Assembly: GCA_017935345.1 (NCBI GenBank)
Contig: JAGBHU010000050.1
Location: 124,001 to 188,000, forward strand
Direction of reading: 5' to 3'
From: Coprococcus sp.
Lineage (GTDB): Bacteria > Bacillota > Clostridia > Lachnospirales > Lachnospiraceae
DNA: 64,000 bases
Part shown: in pieces, positions 1 to 7,562 of the stretch
Layout: each line of letters opens with the position of its first letter
Numbering within the stretch: the stretch's first letter is position 1
Made by a program: the position numbers and the translations under genes
Notes under the pieces: model-generated
The model's input: only the letters and a program-made list of their open reading frames with translations
Database searches by the model: none
Told to the model about the DNA's origin: nothing

Positions 1-16
1 ATCTTCCTCTAATTTC

Positions 17-46
17 TTGACAATATATACAAAAACGACTTATAAT
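17..46 (+). promoter_or_regulatory. Sigma-A-type promoter of metG
   Basis: A TTGACA box (17-22) is followed after 18 bases by a TATAAT box (41-46). Both match the vegetative consensus exactly. Transcription would start near 53, just upstream of metG. Confidence 0.75.
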
Positions 47-59
47 TTTAGTACTTGCG

Positions 60-90
60 CAGGCATTTCATTTGTGCCTGTAGTTTTTTT
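60..90 (+). promoter_or_regulatory. Short leader hairpin with T-run before metG
   Basis: CAGGCA (60-65) pairs with TGCCTG (75-80), and seven T follow at 84-90. It looks like a small intrinsic terminator lying between the promoter and the ribosome binding site (AAGGAGG, 91-97). It could act as an attenuator, but the stem has only 6 bp. No T-box sequence is visible in this very short leader. Confidence 0.4.
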
Positions 91-106
91 AAGGAGGGTT
101 TTTGAA

Positions 107-2143
107 ATGGCAAAAAAACCGTATTATATTACAACTGCCATTGCATATGCTTCAGGTAAGCCTCATATAGGCAACACATACGAGATTGTGCTGGCTGACA
201 GCATTGCAAGGTATAAGAGATTCACCGGATATGATGTAAGGTTCCAGACAGGAACAGACGAACATGGGCAGAAGATTGAGAACAAGGCTTTTGAACACAT
301 GCAGACTCCAAAAGAATTTGTAGATGAGGTAGCCGGTGAGATTAAAAATATCTGGGATTTGATGAACACATCCTATGACAAATTTATCAGGACAACAGAT
401 GATTACCATGAAAAGCAGGTTCAGAAGATATTTAAGAAGCTGTATGATAAGGGTGATATTTACAAGGGCGAATATGTAGGAAAGTATTGTACTCCATGTG
501 AGTCTTTCTTTACGGATTCACAGCTCATAGACGGAAAATGTCCGGATTGTGGCAGACCTGTGGAGGAGGCAAAGGAGGAGGCATACTTCTTCAAGCTTTC
601 CAAATATCAGGACAGGCTGATGAGGCATATTGAGCAAAATCCTGATTTCATTCAGCCTGAATCAAGAAAAAATGAAATGGTAAATAATTTTCTGAAACCG
701 GGACTTCAGGATTTATGTGTGTCAAGAACATCTTTCAAATGGGGCATACCTGTTGATTTTGATGATAAGCATGTCATTTATGTTTGGATTGATGCACTTT
801 CAAACTATATCACCGGTCTTGGATATGATGTGGATGGACGTAGTGATGAATTATACAATAAATATTGGCCTGCCGACCTTCATCTGATAGGAAAGGATAT
901 TTTGAGATTCCACACCATTTACTGGCCGATTATGCTGATGGCTCTTGACCTTCCTTTGCCAAAGAAGGTATTTGGCCATCCGTGGCTGATACAGAGCGAT
1001 GGCAAGATGAGCAAGTCTAAAGGAAATGTTATGTATGCAGATGACATGGTAAGACTCTTTGGTGTTGATGCCGTAAGATTTTTCGTGCTGCATGAGATGC
1101 CGTTTGAAAATGACGGTGTGATATCATGGGAGCTTGTTATAGAGCGGATTAACTCCGAACTTGCAAATACACTCGGAAATCTTGTAAACAGAACAATATC
1201 CATGTCAAATAAATATTTTGACGGCGTTGTTACAAATACCAAGACAGAAGAAGAGGTCGATAAGGACCTTAAAAAGGTAGTGCTGGACTGTCGTTATAAA
1301 GTAGCGGAATGTATGGATAAGCTCAAGGTTGCCGATGCAATCTCAGAAATATTTGCTTTGTTCAAGAGATGCAACAAATATATCGATGAAACAATGCCTT
1401 GGGCGCTTGCGAAGGAAGAGGATAAGAAGGACAGGCTGAATACGGTTCTTTACAACCTTGTAGAAAGTATTGTAATTGGTGCTTCACTTCTGGAACCATA
1501 TATGCCTGATACATCCATTAAGATTTTAAACCAGCTTAACACAACCAAGAGAAAGGTTACAGAGCTTGGAAGCTTCGGATTGTATCCTTCCGGCAATAAG
1601 GTTACGGAAAAGCCTGAAATTTTATTTGCAAGGCTTGATGCTGAAGAGGTAATGGCGGAGGTTGCAAAGTTTGCGCCTGTAGAAGAGGAAACCATCTACG
1701 AGAAGGCAAAGAAACAGAAGGAAGAGAATGAGAATTCGGATGCACACAAGAAGATTAAGATGGCGGAGGCAAAGGTTGCAGCATTAAAGAGTGACCCGTC
1801 AGTTCTTGATAAAACTGAGATTTCCATTGAGGAATTCCAGAAGATGCAGCTTATGATTGGTGAAATCGTTGATTGTCAGGAGGTTCAGAATTCCAGAAAG
1901 CTGCTCTGTTCTCAGGTCAAATTCGGCGAGAACAATGTAAAGCAGATTGTTTCAGGAATTAAGGGCTTCTATACGGCAGATGAAATGATAGGCAAGAAGG
2001 TAGTTGCCATTGTAAATCTGAAGCCTTGTAAGCTGGCAGGAGTTGTTTCAGAGGGTATGCTTCTTTGTGCAGAGAATCCTGATGGTGATTTATCACTGCT
2101 TACAACAGAAAAGGGATTTCCTGGTGGCTCATTTATCAGTTAA
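107..2143 (+). CDS. metG: Methionyl-tRNA synthetase
   Basis: Class I aminoacyl-tRNA synthetase that charges tRNA-Met in the cytoplasm. I place the start at ATG 107 (678 residues), 9 bases after AAGGAGG; the frame is open further upstream but only through the promoter and leader. The HIGH-type motif HIGN is at residues 20-23 and KMSKS at 300-304. A zinc knuckle (CTPC and CPDC) lies in the connective domain. The C-terminal ~110 residues form an EMAPII/Trbp111-type tRNA-binding domain, as in bacterial MetG proteins of this length, and a Lys/Glu-rich linker precedes it. The gene is monocistronic, between its own promoter and a terminator at 2165. Confidence 0.97.
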   Translation: MAKKPYYITTAIAYASGKPHIGNTYEIVLADSIARYKRFTGYDVRFQTGTDEHGQKIENKAFEHMQTPKEFVDEVAGEIKNIWDLMNTSYDKFIRTTDDYHEKQVQKIFKKLYDKGDIYKGEYVGKYCTPCESFFTDSQLIDGKCPDCGRPVEEAKEEAYFFKLSKYQDRLMRHIEQNPDFIQPESRKNEMVNNFLKPGLQDLCVSRTSFKWGIPVDFDDKHVIYVWIDALSNYITGLGYDVDGRSDELYNKYWPADLHLIGKDILRFHTIYWPIMLMALDLPLPKKVFGHPWLIQSDGKMSKSKGNVMYADDMVRLFGVDAVRFFVLHEMPFENDGVISWELVIERINSELANTLGNLVNRTISMSNKYFDGVVTNTKTEEEVDKDLKKVVLDCRYKVAECMDKLKVADAISEIFALFKRCNKYIDETMPWALAKEEDKKDRLNTVLYNLVESIVIGASLLEPYMPDTSIKILNQLNTTKRKVTELGSFGLYPSGNKVTEKPEILFARLDAEEVMAEVAKFAPVEEETIYEKAKKQKEENENSDAHKKIKMAEAKVAALKSDPSVLDKTEISIEEFQKMQLMIGEIVDCQEVQNSRKLLCSQVKFGENNVKQIVSGIKGFYTADEMIGKKVVAIVNLKPCKLAGVVSEGMLLCAENPDGDLSLLTTEKGFPGGSFIS

Positions 2144-2164
2144 TTCAGATTAATACACATATGA

Positions 2165-2207
2165 GTGCCCCGACAGGACGATAATAAGGTTCTGTCAGGG
2201 CGCTTTT
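2165..2207 (+). terminator. Intrinsic terminator after metG
   Basis: A 14-position stem (2165-2178 with 2190-2203; two G-T wobbles and one mismatch) with an 11-base loop is followed by TTTT. It lies 21 bases after the metG stop. Confidence 0.8.
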
Positions 2208-2218
2208 CCTACTATTCA

Positions 2219-2247
2219 TTGATTTATTAACCGAATTATGATAAAAT
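2219..2247 (+). promoter_or_regulatory. Promoter of glmS
   Basis: TTGATT (2219-2224), a 17-base spacer, then TAAAAT (2242-2247). It sits between the metG terminator and the glmS ribozyme. Confidence 0.55.
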
Positions 2248-2290
2248 TTTGTTGATTGACCGATAGGAGGGGCTCAATTTTTGAAAGATT

Positions 2291-2484
2291 TAGAAATCTT
2301 AGCGCCATGAACCCTGGATAAAATGTAATTTCAAATTGCGGGGAATGTACATATGATATCTTCAGGGATAACGAGGATAGAGGTTATCGAATATTCGGCG
2401 GATGCCTCTACGCATTTTTCCGGATGCGCACATGCGGCTCAAATATGAGGGCAACCTCAAAACAAATGCCCATGACCGGAAAAC
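2291..2484 (+). ncRNA. glmS ribozyme (self-cleaving GlcN6P riboswitch)
   Basis: The 5' UTR of glmS contains the conserved ribozyme core. AGCGCC at 2301-2306 is the cleavage-site segment, with cleavage expected between 2301 and 2302. The GAAC junction and P2 (CCCTG 2312-2316 with CAGGG 2363-2367) follow. The core then runs ACGAGG...GAGGTTATCGAA...CGGCGGATGCCTC at 2371-2409. P4 is closed by TTTCCGG (2417-2423) and CCGGAAA (2476-2482). In this family glucosamine-6-phosphate is the cofactor for self-cleavage, which destabilises the mRNA and represses glmS. The P2 arm has an unusually long distal insertion of about 45 bases. Outer boundaries are approximate. Confidence 0.93.
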
Positions 2485-2571
2485 AGTATTGCCATGTTTG
2501 CAAATGCGGATATGTGCAAATGAAAAACACCGGCATATTGGCCGGTCATAGCCGAAAGGAGATTTATTTTT

Positions 2572-4389
2572 ATGTGTGGAATTATTGGATTTACAGGAAA
2601 GCAGCCTGCAAAGGATATTCTGATAGATGGGCTTGCGAAGCTTGAATACAGAGGATATGACAGCGCAGGAATTGCTCTTTTAAATGATGATGATACACTG
2701 ATTATTAAGAAGAAGGCCGGACGGGTAGACGATTTACGTCAGCTTTGCAGCGACAAGGATTATACCTCTACATGCGGTATCGGTCATACAAGATGGGCTA
2801 CACACGGCGGGGTAACGGATGTAAATGCGCATCCCCATAAATGCGGTAATGTTGCTCTTATACATAACGGGATTATAGAGAACTATGGCGAGATTGTAAG
2901 AGAATTCGGACTTCAGGATAAACTGATATCAGAGACGGATACAGAGGTAGTGGCGGCACTTCTTGATACATTATATGACGGGGACCCTATATATACGATA
3001 AGAAAAGCGGTTAAGAAGATTGCAGGCTCATTTGCATTGTGTATTATGTTCTCCGATAAACCGGGAGTAATCTATGCAGTAAGAAACGTAAGCCCTATGG
3101 TTGCTGCCTATAGCGATGAAGGAGCAATTATTGCATCGGACTTAACAGCCGTCATTTCATTTTCAAAGGAATATTTTGTCGTACCCGAATATCATATTCT
3201 GACACTTTCCGAAACAGGAATAAAGGTGGAGGATATGAAGGGAAATGTAGTAACGCCTCAGATGCTTGAGATTACATGGGATATTACGGCAGCCCAGAAG
3301 GGTGGATATCCGCACTTCATGCTGAAAGAGATATATGAACAGCCGGAGGCACTTCGTAATACCATAACACCTCGTATCGTCAATTCACTTCCTGATTTTA
3401 CCGAGGATGGAATCGATGACGAAGTATTTAAGAACTGTCAGAATATAACGGTTGTTGCATGTGGTACTGCGATGCATGCAGGAATGATAGGCAAGGCAAT
3501 GATTGAGTCAGAGCTTAAGATACCGGTAAATGTAGAGATTGCATCGGAGTTCAGATATAAAGAACCGCTTATAGATGATAAGACGCTTGTTATTGTTACA
3601 TCACAGTCAGGCGAAACGATTGATACATTGGAGGCACTCAGACTTGCCAAGCGATGTGGTTCAAAGGTTCTTTCAATCGTAAATGTTAAGGGTTCAACCA
3701 TAGCAAGAGAAAGTGATTATGTATTTTATACACATGCAGGCCCTGAAATTGCCGTTGCAAGCACAAAGGCATATTCCGTACAGATGGCGGCTATGTATCT
3801 TATCGGATGCAGAATCGGCCTTGTTAAGGGAATATATACGGAAGACAGAGCTAAGGAATTCGTAAAACAGTTGTTAGGGGTGATACCTGTTATAGAGGAA
3901 ACGCTTGAGCAGGCAAATAAGGTAAAGGCTGTAGCGAATTTTATAAAAATGGCACCGGATGCGTTCTTCATAGGAAGAGGTATTGACTATACACTTTCAC
4001 TGGAAGCTGCACTGAAGCTGAAGGAAATTTCATATGTTCATGCAGAGGCGTATGCTGCCGGGGAACTGAAGCATGGAACGATAGCACTGATTACGGAGAA
4101 TGTTCCTGTTATAGCACTTGCTACGCAGGATGCCGTATATGGTAAGGTTATCTCGAATATACGTGAAGTAAAGGCCAGAGGTGCATATGTTATACTGATC
4201 AGTATGGATGAAAAGGTTGAGGATGCAGATATCTGTAACAAGCATATCCGTATTCCTAAACAAGATGGTTTGTTTACAGTATTTTCTGCTGCTGTTATCC
4301 TGCAACTGATTGCATACTATACGTCTGATGCAAAAGGACTTGATGTAGATAAACCGCGTAATCTGGCAAAATCAGTTACAGTGGAGTAA
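2572..4389 (+). CDS. glmS: Glutamine-fructose-6-phosphate aminotransferase (isomerizing)
   Basis: Makes glucosamine-6-phosphate from fructose-6-phosphate and glutamine, the first step to UDP-GlcNAc for peptidoglycan. The 605-residue protein begins MCGIIGFTG, so Cys2 becomes the N-terminal nucleophile of the class II glutamine amidotransferase domain (about 1-215). Two SIS sugar-isomerase domains follow; SQSGET at 344-349 is the phosphosugar loop, and the protein ends KSVTVE, typical of GlmS. The ribosome binding site GAAAGGAG lies about 10 bases upstream. The glmS ribozyme in the leader provides product feedback. FHA gene 4425 follows 35 bases later. Confidence 0.98.
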   Translation: MCGIIGFTGKQPAKDILIDGLAKLEYRGYDSAGIALLNDDDTLIIKKKAGRVDDLRQLCSDKDYTSTCGIGHTRWATHGGVTDVNAHPHKCGNVALIHNGIIENYGEIVREFGLQDKLISETDTEVVAALLDTLYDGDPIYTIRKAVKKIAGSFALCIMFSDKPGVIYAVRNVSPMVAAYSDEGAIIASDLTAVISFSKEYFVVPEYHILTLSETGIKVEDMKGNVVTPQMLEITWDITAAQKGGYPHFMLKEIYEQPEALRNTITPRIVNSLPDFTEDGIDDEVFKNCQNITVVACGTAMHAGMIGKAMIESELKIPVNVEIASEFRYKEPLIDDKTLVIVTSQSGETIDTLEALRLAKRCGSKVLSIVNVKGSTIARESDYVFYTHAGPEIAVASTKAYSVQMAAMYLIGCRIGLVKGIYTEDRAKEFVKQLLGVIPVIEETLEQANKVKAVANFIKMAPDAFFIGRGIDYTLSLEAALKLKEISYVHAEAYAAGELKHGTIALITENVPVIALATQDAVYGKVISNIREVKARGAYVILISMDEKVEDADICNKHIRIPKQDGLFTVFSAAVILQLIAYYTSDAKGLDVDKPRNLAKSVTVE

Positions 4390-4424
4390 ATCTGCTACAA
4401 GAATTGGTTACGGAGGGTGTTTTT

Positions 4425-5489
4425 ATGAGCGCAGATAAAATATATTTATGTGATGAATATAAATTATATTTCAAAATTGAAGACGATGTAAGAGTATTGC
4501 ATAGTGAGGTAGAACTATATAATACATCATTTGTGGGAAATAACAGTTTTTGCCACGAAGAATATATAGATGGTCAGAGAGCTTTGACATATTCCATTCC
4601 CGCTATGATTACAATGGAACAGTTTATTACAAAGAAAATCCACAAGGATGAGCTTCTTGATATCATGTTCAGTATCGTGGACCAGCTTATGTATATTAAA
4701 GCAAATGAGCTGTCTATCGGTAAGGTTATTTTAAATACAGGCTATATGTATATTGACCTTAAGAATATGGCTGTACAGCTTGTGTTTCTGCCTATTGATA
4801 AGCAGATGGACAAATGTAACATGGAGAAGTTTGTCAGAGAGTTTGTAAGCCGTCTTAGCTTTGCAAATAAAAAGGCATCTGATTGTGGATATGAGCTGAT
4901 AAAATATTTTGACCATAATAAGATATTTTATCTGTCTGAATTCTATAAATTTATTATAGATTTCAAAAATGATAATATTGCACATCCTGAGGATGAGAGA
5001 GATCTGATAGGGCAGGAGAAGGCAACTGCATCGATTGAGATTCCTGACAGCAGTTCAGGTGCTGCCGTAACCTCCTCATTCAAATTGGCTAAGGAGAAGA
5101 GAGATTACTCAGGAACCGACATAGGCTTTGATATTGACAATGATTCAGATGATACCTCTACTACGGTGCTTACGGGAACACTTAGAACAAAGGCCGGTCC
5201 TGTTATAGTAAGAACAAGAACGGGTGAGAGAATTCGTATTGATAAGCCGATATTCTGTATCGGAAAGTCATCACAGGGTGTTGATTATCAGGTTACTGAT
5301 AATAATTCGGTCAGCCGTCGTCATGCATACATCATAAATGTAAACGGTGTGTATTATCTGAGAGATAATAAATCTACAAATCATACATATCTTGGCGGAA
5401 AGGTAATAAGCAGCGGTACGGATATGATGCTCATTGACGGCAGCCATTTTAAACTGGCAAATGAAGAGTTTACATTTAAAGAGAAGTAA
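4425..5489 (+). CDS. FHA domain protein with a DUF6382-like N-terminus
   Basis: 354 residues, starting at ATG 4425 after GGAGGG. The C-terminal ~90 residues are a forkhead-associated phosphothreonine-binding domain: GK, then S295-V-S-R-R-H300, then a conserved Asn-Thr region. The N-terminal ~200 residues resemble the uncharacterised domain that precedes FHA in many Clostridia proteins (DUF6382-like, by memory). A Ser/Thr-rich linker contains a TST-TTV stretch, the kind of Thr cluster that Ser/Thr kinases modify. The same architecture recurs at 37602-39110 at the end of the Tad operon. No kinase or phosphatase gene is seen in this window. Function unknown, presumably phospho-dependent protein binding. 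Confidence 0.8.
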   Translation: MSADKIYLCDEYKLYFKIEDDVRVLHSEVELYNTSFVGNNSFCHEEYIDGQRALTYSIPAMITMEQFITKKIHKDELLDIMFSIVDQLMYIKANELSIGKVILNTGYMYIDLKNMAVQLVFLPIDKQMDKCNMEKFVREFVSRLSFANKKASDCGYELIKYFDHNKIFYLSEFYKFIIDFKNDNIAHPEDERDLIGQEKATASIEIPDSSSGAAVTSSFKLAKEKRDYSGTDIGFDIDNDSDDTSTTVLTGTLRTKAGPVIVRTRTGERIRIDKPIFCIGKSSQGVDYQVTDNNSVSRRHAYIINVNGVYYLRDNKSTNHTYLGGKVISSGTDMMLIDGSHFKLANEEFTFKEK

Positions 5490-5526
5490 AGAATATATTT
5501 CTTTTGAATAAATAATTTTACAAAGT

Positions 5527-5568
5527 AAAACAGAGAGGCTTTAAATAGATTCAAAGTCTCTCTGTTTT
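5527..5568. terminator. Bidirectional terminator
   Basis: A 16-bp stem (5527-5542 with 5553-5568; one G-T wobble) with a 10-base loop is flanked by AAAA and TTTT. It separates the convergent FHA gene and lipoprotein gene. Confidence 0.88.
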
Positions 5569-5620
5569 GTCTGTTGTTACATATTTGTATGAAACTGTCA
5601 ATAACCGTATTGCCGGTATT

Positions 5621-6316
5621 CTATTCCGTAACACCTTCCGTTGTTGGCGGAGCCTGCTCTTCAAGTGCCAGCATTGCTGCATCAAGCCTGGCTAAATCGT
5701 CTTTGTCTATATAATAATATTCACCGTCATCTATCATTTTTACGGATACTGTTACAGGTTCTGCATATTCGATATTAGCAGACTTTGACTGCAATATATC
5801 GGCTATTCCCTGAGCGAATACTTCTTCATAATCTTCTTTTGTATAATTATTATAAGTTCCGGCACTTACATTTTTATTAAAGGTATCGATATAATGAAAT
5901 ACCTCGTCATATACCTGATTCAGAATGTTAAGCGGATATACTTTAATATCTACATAATAGTCAGAACCTTTTTTGTAGCCCTCCGATACCTCGTATTTTG
6001 CATGACTGTAGATTTCTTCTGCTAGCTTCTGATAGGTATTGTTTATTGTAATTGATTTTGCGTTGTCAAGCGAGTAATGTGTTATCAGCTGGTTTGCAAG
6101 GTATGCGATACATTCACCGTGCATACTGACGGCATCGGTTTCCTTTCCGCCGCTTTCTTTTATATAGTCCTCAAAATTACCTTTGTAGTTCACATCCAAA
6201 AGATTCTGTATATATGTCTGATAGGCGGTCTTTTTTTTGTGAGCACAGCCTGCCAGAGAAGAGATAAGAATTACCAGAACCAGTGCAAGTGCTGTAAATT
6301 TCATTTTTCTATTCAT
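5621..6316 (-). CDS. Putative lipoprotein of unknown function
   Basis: 231 residues, starting at ATG 6316 after a GGAGGGGG ribosome binding site. A type II signal peptide ends in the lipobox SLAGC, so the protein should be anchored to the outer face of the membrane. The mature part is acidic, rich in Tyr and Lys, probably alpha-helical, and ends in a Thr/Glu tail. I recognise no catalytic motif. It stands alone, divergent from the DivIVA-like gene and convergent with the FHA gene. Confidence 0.7.
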   Translation of the reverse strand: MNRKMKFTALALVLVILISSLAGCAHKKKTAYQTYIQNLLDVNYKGNFEDYIKESGGKETDAVSMHGECIAYLANQLITHYSLDNAKSITINNTYQKLAEEIYSHAKYEVSEGYKKGSDYYVDIKVYPLNILNQVYDEVFHYIDTFNKNVSAGTYNNYTKEDYEEVFAQGIADILQSKSANIEYAEPVTVSVKMIDDGEYYYIDKDDLARLDAAMLALEEQAPPTTEGVTE

Positions 6317-6353
6317 AAGGAACCCCCTCCATACCCGTAGTAATAGCGTGTAA

Positions 6354-6375
6354 GACTGCACATTAAAATGCAGTC
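6354..6375 (-). promoter_or_regulatory. Leader hairpin of the lipoprotein gene
   Basis: A perfect 7-bp inverted repeat (GACTGCA/TGCAGTC) with an 8-base loop lies just downstream of the predicted start site of the minus-strand lipoprotein transcript. No T-run follows, so it is more likely an mRNA-stabilising 5' hairpin or an operator than a terminator. Confidence 0.35.
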
Positions 6376-6382
6376 AAATTAC

Positions 6383-6410
6383 AATATAGCACACTTTTCA
6401 ATCTTTGCAA
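6383..6410 (-). promoter_or_regulatory. Promoter of the lipoprotein gene
   Basis: On the minus strand TTGCAA (6410-6405) is followed after 16 bases by TATATT (6388-6383). Confidence 0.5.
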
Positions 6411-6450
6411 CCAAAAAACTGAAAAATGTCTGTGCAAAGCTTTCTATTTG

Positions 6451-6459
6451 TGTTATAAT
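6451..6459 (+). promoter_or_regulatory. Extended -10 promoter of the DivIVA-like gene
   Basis: TG-T-TATAAT at 6451-6459 is an extended -10 element with no good -35 box. It lies 41 bases before the GTG start. Confidence 0.5.
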
Positions 6460-6499
6460 ATGCGGAGTAAAGTGACTATCAATATTTGGAGGGATTATT

Positions 6500-7402
6500 G
6501 TGGCAAAGGATAAGACAGTAGACAATGCATTTGACATGAAGACAGATATATTTAAGACAGTTAAGTTTGGTGGTTATGATAAGAATTCTGTAGATTATTA
6601 TATCGAGGATTTGAAATCAGAGCATGCAAGAGAAGTGGACGAGCTCAAGGCAAATGTTAATAAGCTTAGTGAGGCTGTGTTAAGCCTGAAAACGATGCGT
6701 GAGGTTAACATGAATGAGTCAAACAAGACGATAGAAAGTCTTAAGTCGGCAAATGCAGATTATGAGAGTGAGATTGAATCACTTAAGGAACAGCTTAACG
6801 CATATAAGCAGAAGGAATATGAGTCAGCAGGAAGATATGAGTCCATATCAAGAACTCTTTTAGAGGCAAGAGAGAGTGCCGACTTACTGATTAACCAGAC
6901 AAATGAAGAATGTGCAAAGCATGAAGCCGAGGTTAAGGCACGGTGTGAGGCCCTTGAACAGGAGACGATGGACAGATGTAATAAACTTCAGGTTGATACG
7001 GAAATCAAGTGTCAGCAGATGTATGACCAGACAGAGACAACATGTACAACCATGAAGGATCAGGCATACAGCGAGAGTGAGAGAACCAGAAATAAGGCTC
7101 ATGAAGCAGCTGAGGCACTGAGTGCAAAGACAGAATATGAATGCAGAACGATGAAAGAAGAAGCACAGCAGGAGGCTGAGAACATTGTGAACACAGCTAC
7201 TGATGAAGCGTACAGACTTAGAATGAATGTTAAGAGAGAGTGTGAGAGTGTCAGCAGTTATATGACAGAACTTCTTTCTTCTCTTGACGGTGTTGTTGCG
7301 GCATGTTCCGTTACGAAGGATGTTGCCGATAGAGCATTTACAGGTCTTAAGAGTGATGCTACATCTGCGGCTGCTGCATCTGAGTCAGAGGATGTTCAGT
7401 AA
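6500..7402 (+). CDS. DivIVA-like coiled-coil protein
   Basis: 300 residues, GTG start after TTTGGAGGG. The N-terminus (about 18-45) has the DivIVA/GpsB lipid-binding signature: aromatic and GGY followed by V-D-Y-Y-I. The rest is predicted to be a long coiled coil, with repeated segments rich in Glu, Lys, Thr, Cys and Met between residues 120 and 250. The many regularly spaced Cys (EC, RC, KC, TC at short intervals) are unusual for this family. DivIVA proteins bind curved membranes and recruit cell-wall or division machinery. A downstream MreB gene fits a morphogenesis context (inference). Confidence 0.75.
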   Translation: MAKDKTVDNAFDMKTDIFKTVKFGGYDKNSVDYYIEDLKSEHAREVDELKANVNKLSEAVLSLKTMREVNMNESNKTIESLKSANADYESEIESLKEQLNAYKQKEYESAGRYESISRTLLEARESADLLINQTNEECAKHEAEVKARCEALEQETMDRCNKLQVDTEIKCQQMYDQTETTCTTMKDQAYSESERTRNKAHEAAEALSAKTEYECRTMKEEAQQEAENIVNTATDEAYRLRMNVKRECESVSSYMTELLSSLDGVVAACSVTKDVADRAFTGLKSDATSAAAASESEDVQ

Positions 7403-7428
7403 TTACTGATATTTATATGAGGTTAATG

Positions 7429-7467
7429 CATAAAACTTTTCTATGGGGCCCATAGGAAAGTTTTATG
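7429..7467. terminator. Long near-perfect inverted repeat, probable terminator
   Basis: CATAAAACTTTTCTATGGG pairs with CCCATAGGAAAGTTTTATG with one G-T wobble, leaving almost no loop. It follows the DivIVA-like gene by 26 bases. No T-run follows the stem, though T-rich sequence lies within the arms. The rest of 7403-7562 shows no gene. Confidence 0.55.
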
Positions 7468-7562
7468 TGTCTATACAGGAAAGTGTGGGGGAAAGATTCG
7501 GTAACAGGTTTTGTAGGGATTAGGCTTCGTTTGTTGTTGAATACGGAAGAAGGTGTGCAATC

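Noticed and set aside
2424-2645. 73-residue open frame over the glmS leader
   Set aside because: It lies in the glmS ribozyme and overlaps the start of glmS in another frame; no ribosome binding site.
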